DNA from: Verrucomicrobiales bacterium
GTDB taxonomy: Bacteria; Verrucomicrobiota; Verrucomicrobiae; Limisphaerales; UBA9464
Direction of reading: 5' to 3'
NCBI GenBank assembly: GCA_005789375.1
Contig: SXXZ01000129.1
Location: forward strand, 1-15,633
DNA: 15,633 bases
The notes beneath the pieces were generated by a model, which was not told the DNA's origin, ran no database searches, and saw only the letters and a program-made list of their open reading frames with translations. Position 1 is the stretch's first letter; every line of letters begins with the position of its first letter. The position numbers were made by a program, and so were the translations under genes. Shown piece after piece: positions 6,716-13,280 of this stretch.

Positions 6716-8833
6716 CTATCGGATGTATTGAAACTCGGGGCTGACGAACAACACCCAGAGAATATCACCGATTGCTTCCGAGAGAGCCTTTGGCCCATTC
6801 GCGCCGGACAAATGGTAAGTCATCCGGGCGCGTTCTGCCGCGCTGGGCATTCGGCTCAGCGTGAGCCAGTAAAGACGTTGCACCGTCTCCTCAGGCGACG
6901 CTGCGGACTGGCTAAAACCTTCGATGATCTCAGCCGAAGACACCATGCGGTGGAGCTCGGGTCCGTTGAGAAGTTCGAGCGATTGTACGACCGCGGTGTC
7001 GTCGGGCCGAGCGGTGCTCACCTCACTGCGTGCAGCGGGTTTTCCCAAGGCGCGGGTGAGGGGAGTGGAGTCTTCCTTGCGATAGGCCCGGTCTTCGTTT
7101 TTCCACCCCTTGCGGGTCGCCATTCGGATGCTGTCCAGCCATTGCTCCGCGGTGAGACGCCTCAGCGTCGGAGATCGGAAATAGCGGGGGTTTCCAGGGT
7201 TCAAAATATCGAAGCGGTCGGCACGCTCAGGGCGATACGCCGTCTGGTAGGTGCGGCTCGTTAGAATCCATCGGAGGGTGTGGCGGAGATCAAAGTCGTG
7301 CCGCACAAGATCCTGTGCGAGCCATTCGAGCAATTCGGGATGACTGGCGGGAAGGTCGCTGCGGAAATCGTCCGCGGGCTCGATCAATCCCAAGCCCAAG
7401 TAGCGCTTGAACAATCGGTTCACAATGCTCTTTGAGAAACGTGGATTGAGCGGATCGACCAGCATCTGCGCCACCCGATGGAGGCGATGGGTTAGATCGG
7501 TGGGAACCTCCAGGCTCATGCCATCGAGTTCGAAAGGAAATTTCGCCGGGATGCGTTGACCGGTCCGGGTTTCGCAGCGGATGAGTTCGAGGTCTCCAGG
7601 AGCGAACATCCCGGCAAAGGCCATGAAGCGCGCCTGTGGCCATTCCTTATTGAGGAAATGGCTGTGGCAGCTCGCACACTTCATTCCGGTACCGAGGAAG
7701 ACCTGACTCACATTGGCAGCACTTTGAAGCGTCTCCTCATGGGTCTCATTCTTGATGTAGCCGCTGACGACATGCCGTCCGTTGGGCGTATATTCTTTGG
7801 GCTTCCGGAAGCCGGGCAGCGTGGGGTCGATGAGCTCAGCGACGAACAAATCGAAGGGCTTGTTGGCCATGAAGCTATCGAGGATCCACTGTCGATGGTT
7901 GCCTCGGGATCCGATGCCACCGTTGATGTCTGTGGGGGAGCTTCCCAGCGCATCTTCCCAGAAGGGGGTCCAGTGCGCGGCGTAATCGTTGGTGCGCGAG
8001 AGCAAGCGCTCAATGAGAAGGGTTCGCTTGTCGGGTGTTGGATCGGCAACAAACGCCTGAGCTTCTTGGAGGGGCGGAATGAGACCGGTGAGGTCGAGAT
8101 ACGCGCGGCGTGCGAAGGTGGAGTCGTCGCAGAGGGCGGGTGGCACCTCGGACTCAGGGAGTTTTGCCTCGCGCCATTTCGCACTAATAAAGGCATCGAT
8201 GGGATTTCCCGGACCGGGTGGAGACGTTTGATCCGGTAGAAAGGAAACTCGATACCGGCGTGTCTGCACAAAACGCTCCTGGGGTGATAACGCGTCGTAG
8301 ACCAAACGATCGAGAAGGCGGCCGGCTTTGAGCGCAGAGTGTTGGGAGGGGTTGGGCGCTGAAAGTGTTTTGGCTGCGGCCATGGAATCATCCAGAGCCC
8401 CTGCGGCGATCCACTGTCGGATGAGATGCAGTTCCTCCGCGTTCAGCGCCGGTGCCCCCTTGGGCATTTGAGCCGCGTCGGCCAAACCGCGGATGTGGCG
8501 CACCATCGGGCTTTCATCGGGTTTCCCCGGGATCACTCCGGGACCATCTTTTTTGCCGCCCCGTTTCAGGCCATCCACGGTCGACACATCGAGGCCGGCC
8601 TTGTGTTCTTCGGTGGAATGGCATTCGACGCAGGCGTCGAGCAATATGGGGCGGATATCGCGTTGGAAACTCACCCGTGAACCGGAAGCCGAATCGAGAG
8701 GTCGGAGAGGAATTAAGACCGAAGGCTTGCGAGTCTCCGCGGCCTGAGCTGACAGCAGAAGTAGCAGCAGCCCGGTACCCCCAATGGAGATCAGGCGGCC
8801 GCACAAGTCGGACAATGATCGGAGGTAACGCAT
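6716..8833 (-). CDS. Secreted PSCyt1-DUF1549-DUF1553 cytochrome-type protein
   Basis: The frame is open up to 9199, but I place the start at ATG 8833 (705 residues), because it is followed by a good Sec signal peptide (GTGLLLLLLSAQAA, residues about 19-32). Domains in order: PSCyt1 (PF07635) at about 57-130, with heme motif CVECH at 68-72 and a plausible axial Met in QMPKGAP (M123); PSCyt2/DUF1549 (PF07583) at about 210-410, starting NPIDAFISAKW and containing RAYLDLTGLIP; a second CASCH motif at 386-390; then PSD1/DUF1553 (PF07587) from about 440, with NPRFSKSIVNRLFKRYLG and RHTLRWILTSRTYQ. The C terminus has LWVLFVSPEFQYIR, typical of the family. It probably binds c-type heme in the periplasm and may act in electron transfer to or from its partner; the reaction is unknown. 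It heads the DUF1501-containing gene run, and pairing with DUF1501 is the usual arrangement. Confidence 0.9.
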   Translation of the reverse strand: MRYLRSLSDLCGRLISIGGTGLLLLLLSAQAAETRKPSVLIPLRPLDSASGSRVSFQRDIRPILLDACVECHSTEEHKAGLDVSTVDGLKRGGKKDGPGVIPGKPDESPMVRHIRGLADAAQMPKGAPALNAEELHLIRQWIAAGALDDSMAAAKTLSAPNPSQHSALKAGRLLDRLVYDALSPQERFVQTRRYRVSFLPDQTSPPGPGNPIDAFISAKWREAKLPESEVPPALCDDSTFARRAYLDLTGLIPPLQEAQAFVADPTPDKRTLLIERLLSRTNDYAAHWTPFWEDALGSSPTDINGGIGSRGNHRQWILDSFMANKPFDLFVAELIDPTLPGFRKPKEYTPNGRHVVSGYIKNETHEETLQSAANVSQVFLGTGMKCASCHSHFLNKEWPQARFMAFAGMFAPGDLELIRCETRTGQRIPAKFPFELDGMSLEVPTDLTHRLHRVAQMLVDPLNPRFSKSIVNRLFKRYLGLGLIEPADDFRSDLPASHPELLEWLAQDLVRHDFDLRHTLRWILTSRTYQTAYRPERADRFDILNPGNPRYFRSPTLRRLTAEQWLDSIRMATRKGWKNEDRAYRKEDSTPLTRALGKPAARSEVSTARPDDTAVVQSLELLNGPELHRMVSSAEIIEGFSQSAASPEETVQRLYWLTLSRMPSAAERARMTYHLSGANGPKALSEAIGDILWVLFVSPEFQYIR

Positions 8834-9204
8834 GCGAGTCTTTATCAAATTGGCAAAGGACCTCTTCGGTCGCGACGGTGGGGTGTGAAAGGGGCGAGGC
8901 TGACCGGTTAGCCGAAAACTTTCCAAGGCTTTGTCCGCTTCCCAGGACTTCGCCATGTCTGTATTCGTGATGCCTAGGTCGGCGGTTCTGTGGCTGCTGC
9001 CATCTTTTCCTTGGCCGATGGGCCTCGTCTTTCTGGTGTCAGCACGGTGCCAGATCCAAAGTCTGAGGCCGATTGGATATCTCGGAGAATGAAGAGTGAA
9101 GAAGGGAGATCGAGTGACCTGTCCGACGAGGAAAATCCCGTAGCTTTTGCGCGCGTCTACCAGTCGGTCTGAGGAGTTTATCAACAGATCATTTTTCAAC
9201 CCGA
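8834..9204. other. Divergent intergenic region between cytochrome-type and GH36-like genes
   Basis: This 371-bp region should carry promoters for the minus-strand gene run and the plus-strand GH36-like gene. The minus strand is open in the cytochrome frame throughout, with ATG codons at 9199 and 8956, but the encoded residues (rich in R, S, P and T) precede a normal signal peptide and look non-coding. A 60-codon plus-strand frame at 8990-9172 also has no protein-like character. I see no strong promoter, terminator or palindrome. Confidence 0.5.
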
Positions 9205-11964
9205 ATGAAACAAGTCCTTCAATTACTCCTCGTGCTCGCGATTTTGGAAGGCATCGCTCGCGGAGAGAACGCAGAAACGGTGATCGGCAACCAATACCTG
9301 GAACTGCGCTTCCAAAAGACGGGTGACCGAATCGCGGCCACCACTTTGCACCAGCGTGTCTCGAATCGGATCATCACGCTGAGCGCCGATGACTTTTCGT
9401 TGAGTCGGGAAGGACAGGCACCGCTGCAATCCAAGGACTTCAAAGTACATCAGGTGCAGCGCACAGGAATCCCAGGTGGCCAGCGCCTGAGCCTGCTTTT
9501 GCGGGGCGGAGCGGGCGATGTTGCGGTGGTTTATGAACTGTTGGATGACGATTTCTTCCTGCGCCGTCATCTCGAGTTTTCCCCCACTGCGCCGATGCTG
9601 TTACGCCAGGTCGAGGTTTGGAAAATTGGGTTGGAGGGCCAGTGTCTCGACCAGGAAACCGGGCCTCCCGAAGAATTGTTAAACAATGTTTGGGGCGTCG
9701 ATCGTAAGACTGGTTTTGGAAAGCCGGTTTTTCTCGAAGACACATTTTGGGGTCTGGAATTTCCCGCCGGCTACAATCACTACGCCTCTGGATTCCTGAC
9801 GCTCAGTCATCTGCCAGGTCGGACGATCACAACGAAGTTCATCAGCAAGACAGCCGTTCTTGGTGTCGCGCCTGCCAAATCGGTTGCCTCCAGATTTCGC
9901 GCCTATATTGCCCAGGGCCGCCACCGTCCGGCGTTGCCCGCTGTGCAAGTGGACTACAACACGTGGACCACCGTGTCACCCGCCACAGAAGCAAACAGTT
10001 TGGACCTGATCGGGCAGTTCAAACGAAACCTCTTCGATCCGCACCGGGTTGCCTTTGACAGCTTCACCTTGGATGACGGTTGGGATGCGAAGAAGAGCCT
10101 GTGGGATCTAAACACCAATGGATTTCCCAATGGATTCAAACCTCTGTTGGCTGCGTTGCAGCCCATGGGAACGAAGCTGGGCCTGTGGCTCTCACCTTCC
10201 AGCGGGTATGAGCATGCGGCCTGGGGCGCAAAGCAGGGGTATGCACGGAATGCGACGTTCGACTGGTTTCTCTGTCAAAGTGATCCCGGCTATCGCCGCG
10301 CCATGAGCCGCCTCGTCCCGGATTTGATCCGCAATCATGATGTGGGTTTTTTTAAAATGGACGGCTTCTGCGCCAGTTGCGACACCCCCTTGCACGCACA
10401 CCATCTGGATGGCGATTACGCCCGCGAGGCCAATGTGGATGCCTTCATTGAAATGCTCACCGCCATGCGGAAGGCCAAGCCCGGTGTGTATTTGGACCCA
10501 ACAAGTGGGATGTGGCTCAGCCCGTGGTGGCTGTGGTTTGTGGATTCGGTTTATGCCGATACCTACGACGGAACCGCTCCAGCCATGGTGCCTTCCCCCA
10601 ATGGGTTCGACGGTGCAACGACGATCCGCGATGCGCTATTGCGGCGCAGAATCGCAGCAAATCCTGGATTCGATCCGGCCGCCATCGAAACCCTCGGAGT
10701 TTATCTAGACCCCACTCTGGCCATTGATCCCGCCAGTTTTTTCGATAGCTGGCATGACAACGCCATGATGGTCGCCGGCCGTGGAAACCGTCTGCTCACC
10801 TTCTACATGAACCCGGCGAAGTTCCCGAATCCCGAGCGGGATTGGCCATTCCTGGCGCGTATGATCGAGTGGGCCCGGCACAACGCGGCGACACTCGCTC
10901 AAACGGAGATGATCTTGGGCGATCCCTACCGCGGGGAGGCCTACGGTTATGCCCATTTTCTGGGAGGGCGCGGAATCCTGGCTCTGCGCAATCCCTTCAT
11001 TCAGCCCCAGACGGTGCACGTGAAGTTGGATGAATCCAGTGGTTGGAAGCCAAGCGACGCTGGAAACGGGACGTATGCCGCCACGGTGGTCTTCCCGTTT
11101 CATGAGACGCTGCATCGAGGTCTTCGGCATGGCGATTTGCTCACACTGCAATTGCAGCCTTACCAAACGATCCTCATCGAAATTGAAGCCAGCGGAAAAC
11201 TGTCCCTCCCCTTCGCCGGGGTGCGGGTTCGCGAGATGGATCGCTCGGAAAGAAGGATTTCTTGGGAGGCTTTTGGATCCCCAGGGGCGAAACTCTCGGT
11301 GCCGGTTTCAGGATTGCCCAAGCCCGGCAAGATTGAATGGGCGGGTCGGGCGATCAAGAGCACTGGAAGCGCGGGAAGCATGAAGCTGCCCCTGACTTTC
11401 CCGGGTGAAGCGCAGCGTAGTTTTGTCGAATCCGGCCGCCTCCAGACGGTTCTCGCCACGAACAGCACGAGCCAATTTGAAGGCACGGGAACGGTGACCA
11501 TCGGGAAAGGAACGAAGGCCTTCCTCTATGTGCTGTGCCAGGATCCATCGCCCTCTGATTTGCAATTTCAATGCCGGGCGACCCTCAACGGAATTCCGGT
11601 TCCGGCCTCGGCCCTCCACACACTCGTGGGCTCAAAAACCACTTTGCGGGAGGTGCGAGAGTTGCCCTTGAAACCGTGGGTTTTCTTTCGGTTTCCTGTG
11701 CCGGAAGGGAAAAACACCCTTCGGGTCACGCTCAGTCCTACCACTCCGGAGACGAAGACTTTTGAAGTCCAGGCGGGATGGTGGCTCTGGACCGAAGAGC
11801 CTCTGCAACGGGCCATCCTGACGATGGAGTTTGATGAGAGTTTGCCGCCAGCCTTGGCGGAGGTTCTCCCGAGTCCCTCCGGGATGGAGATCCAACGGCA
11901 GGTCATTCCCCTGCAGGGGTTGCAGTCGTTTACTTCAAGATCTTCGATACGCCTGAGCGAGTGA
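9205..11964 (+). CDS. Secreted GH36/alpha-galactosidase-like glycoside hydrolase
   Basis: This 919-residue protein starts with a signal peptide (MKQVLQLLLVLAILEG, cleavage near ARG-ENAE, residues 18-21). The N-terminal ~240 residues look like the large beta-sandwich domain of clan GH-D enzymes. The TIM barrel follows: VDYNTWTT (249-256), DSFTLDDGW with DD at 290-291, MGTKLGLWLSPSSGYE (321-336), then GFFKMDGF, where D386 is the expected nucleophile of the K-x-D motif. YADTYDG (450-456) is about 66 residues later, the spacing at which GH36 enzymes place the acid/base (D452 or D455). Residues about 585-660 (GRGILALRNPF) match the small C-terminal beta-sandwich domain. A further ~250 residues form an extra C-terminal region I cannot classify. 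It probably removes alpha-linked galactose or a related sugar from a glycan outside the cytoplasm; the linkage is inferred. It is divergent from the cytochrome/DUF1501 genes and may be co-regulated with them. Confidence 0.8.
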   Translation: MKQVLQLLLVLAILEGIARGENAETVIGNQYLELRFQKTGDRIAATTLHQRVSNRIITLSADDFSLSREGQAPLQSKDFKVHQVQRTGIPGGQRLSLLLRGGAGDVAVVYELLDDDFFLRRHLEFSPTAPMLLRQVEVWKIGLEGQCLDQETGPPEELLNNVWGVDRKTGFGKPVFLEDTFWGLEFPAGYNHYASGFLTLSHLPGRTITTKFISKTAVLGVAPAKSVASRFRAYIAQGRHRPALPAVQVDYNTWTTVSPATEANSLDLIGQFKRNLFDPHRVAFDSFTLDDGWDAKKSLWDLNTNGFPNGFKPLLAALQPMGTKLGLWLSPSSGYEHAAWGAKQGYARNATFDWFLCQSDPGYRRAMSRLVPDLIRNHDVGFFKMDGFCASCDTPLHAHHLDGDYAREANVDAFIEMLTAMRKAKPGVYLDPTSGMWLSPWWLWFVDSVYADTYDGTAPAMVPSPNGFDGATTIRDALLRRRIAANPGFDPAAIETLGVYLDPTLAIDPASFFDSWHDNAMMVAGRGNRLLTFYMNPAKFPNPERDWPFLARMIEWARHNAATLAQTEMILGDPYRGEAYGYAHFLGGRGILALRNPFIQPQTVHVKLDESSGWKPSDAGNGTYAATVVFPFHETLHRGLRHGDLLTLQLQPYQTILIEIEASGKLSLPFAGVRVREMDRSERRISWEAFGSPGAKLSVPVSGLPKPGKIEWAGRAIKSTGSAGSMKLPLTFPGEAQRSFVESGRLQTVLATNSTSQFEGTGTVTIGKGTKAFLYVLCQDPSPSDLQFQCRATLNGIPVPASALHTLVGSKTTLREVRELPLKPWVFFRFPVPEGKNTLRVTLSPTTPETKTFEVQAGWWLWTEEPLQRAILTMEFDESLPPALAEVLPSPSGMEIQRQVIPLQGLQSFTSRSSIRLSE

Positions 11965-12122
11965 GCGCTGAGGGAATGGAGGCGCGGGAGTTGGCGGCCT
12001 GGCCGGTCGGGCGGGCCGGAGGTCGGTCGGCAGATCCAGGGGCTGTGTTCCAGAACACCCTCTTGAGCGTCGAAGGGTGAGCGTTGCCTTATCCGGCGGC
12101 CTCGTCGGTCGGGCTCCGTCGA
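11965..12122. other. Convergent gap with a short inverted repeat
   Basis: This gap lies between the 3' ends of the GH36-like gene and yaeQ. It is GC-rich with recurring GGTCGG hexamers. The inverted repeat GTGTTC-CA-GAACAC lies at 12045-12058. Neither strand shows a hairpin followed by a T run, so no intrinsic terminator is called. Confidence 0.4.
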
Positions 12123-12686
12123 TTAGTCTTCGGTCGGCCCTCGAAGGCGTAGCAGGGTTATTTCGACCGACTGGGTGTCGTCACTAACCCATACCGATCC
12201 GTCTTGGACGGTGATTTGCAGCGCCATGGTCCGTTGGACCAACACGGCGAGACCTTGGCTCTGCTTGGAGGGAATTAGCCAGACGCTCAGATTGCGCAGG
12301 CGGGTGAGCCGGTTTTCGAGGTCCTTCCACCAGGCCAGTGCATTGGAATGGAAGTTGTAAACCGAGAGGCGTTCGACGCGGGCGGAGGTTCGGAGCAATC
12401 GCTTTTCGTCCGGTTGACCGAGATCGATCCAGTGGGTGACGCGCCCGGTGGCATCCTTTTGCCAGAGACTCGGTTCATCGGGCTCCCACATGTCCTTGGC
12501 CAGCTCGAGCGGGCTTTCGTCCAGTGAGGCCGGTGCGTTGAGTGCCAAAGCCAGAAGGCGAACCACCAGGCGCTCATCGGTCTCGGAAGGATGCCGTGCG
12601 ATGGTCACGGAATGGTCGCAGTAGAGGTTGCGATCCATATCCGAGAGCTGGAGCTGGGCTTTGTGAATGGTTGCTTTGAGGGCCAT
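12123..12686 (-). CDS. yaeQ: YaeQ family protein (PD-(D/E)XK nuclease-like fold)
   Basis: Starting at ATG 12686, the 187-residue protein matches YaeQ (PF07152) along its length; E. coli YaeQ has about 181 residues. Recognisable segments are MALKATIHKAQLQLSDMDR at the N terminus, DHSVTIARHPSETDERLVVR (24-43), LALALNAP, the block EPDEPSLWQKDATGRVTHWIDLGQPDE (68-94), VERLSVYNF and LSVWLIP. The frame continues 31 codons upstream, but that stretch is low-complexity and unlike YaeQ, so the internal ATG is chosen. YaeQ structures adopt a PD-(D/E)XK nuclease-like fold, here with E68, D70 and the WID segment as candidate core residues. The cellular role is not established; an early link to haemolysin regulation (RfaH suppression) was disputed. 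The gene appears monocistronic, converging with the GH36-like gene and preceded by a long gene-free gap, with no visible Shine-Dalgarno sequence. Confidence 0.9.
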   Translation of the reverse strand: MALKATIHKAQLQLSDMDRNLYCDHSVTIARHPSETDERLVVRLLALALNAPASLDESPLELAKDMWEPDEPSLWQKDATGRVTHWIDLGQPDEKRLLRTSARVERLSVYNFHSNALAWWKDLENRLTRLRNLSVWLIPSKQSQGLAVLVQRTMALQITVQDGSVWVSDDTQSVEITLLRLRGPTED

Positions 12687-13280
12687 GGAAGCGGTTTCGA
12701 ACTGTAAACTAGCAGACGCCGGTCGTCGGGAACATCTCGATGAGGCCGGATTCGCTGCCAGCAGCGGTTTGCTGGCCACGGGCGCATTCTCCCTGACGTC
12801 GCAGATTTAGCGCCGAATTTGGGTCGTTCAGGCGATGAGCGACATCGACCCGCGTCCGAGTGTTCTACGACAATTATTCTTCCCCCCTTTGGCGGTATTT
12901 AAAATTCCCCACTTGAGGTGAGTTGAGGTTGGGTTTGTAGCAGGACTCCGTGATTTAGCCCAATGACCTCCGAGGTAGGGACCGATCTCCGAGCGGTCCG
13001 GCTCCGCGGCGTTCCAATCACTGCGGTGGTCCATGTCTGCGGACGTGGCGCTTTCGGAGAAATCGCCCTATCCCGGAGGCGCTGAGTCATGGATTGCGAG
13101 CGCAGGCTGCGAACTGCAACTCATCCGGGGATTCAGCCCGAAGCGGGGGTACGGTGGAACTTTAGGCCCACTACGGGTGAGCCTCCGAATCCCAGAGAAC
13201 CGCGCGGAGGCGGGATCCTGCAAAAGGATCCCTCCACCGCTCCTAACGGCTGCTGTTTATCCTATTGGCCGTTGCCTAGC
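12687..13280. other. 594-bp gene-free region between yaeQ and secA, rich in short hairpins
   Basis: I find no credible protein in any frame here; the longest stretches lack protein-like composition. It holds several perfect short inverted repeats: GGACCG/CGGTCC at 12979-12984 and 12994-12999, ACCTC/GAGGT at about 12966-12976, and the two overlapping hairpins at 13181-13240. An AT-rich island at about 12869-12905, around a run of six C residues, contrasts with the GC-rich surroundings. It could hold a promoter, possibly for yaeQ on the minus strand, but no good -35/-10 pair is evident. I looked for tmRNA, RNase P, SRP and common riboswitch cores and did not recognise any. Confidence 0.5.
13181..13240 (-). 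other. Two overlapping, mutually exclusive hairpins downstream of secA
   Basis: Hairpin A (13204-13240) pairs 15 positions around the loop TGCAAAA with only two mismatches; its apical part is the perfect repeat GGGATCC/GGATCCC. Hairpin B pairs GCCTCCG (13181-13187) with CGGAGGC (13205-13211). The segment 13204-13211 is needed by both, so only one can form at a time. They lie 40-100 bp after the secA stop codon. No T run follows on the minus strand, so hairpin A is not a standard intrinsic terminator, although it could protect the secA mRNA 3' end. The pairings are read from the sequence; folding and function are inferred. The strand is assigned by proximity to secA. Confidence 0.4.

Noticed and set aside
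5973..6731. Plus-strand frame of 252 codons opposite the DUF1501 gene
   Set aside because: It is antisense to strongly conserved DUF1501 motifs, and its composition (rich in R, H and G) is typical of a high-GC shadow frame.
12828..13034. Minus-strand frame of 68 codons in the secA-yaeQ gap
   Set aside because: Low-complexity residue content, no domain and overlap with hairpin elements; more likely non-coding.
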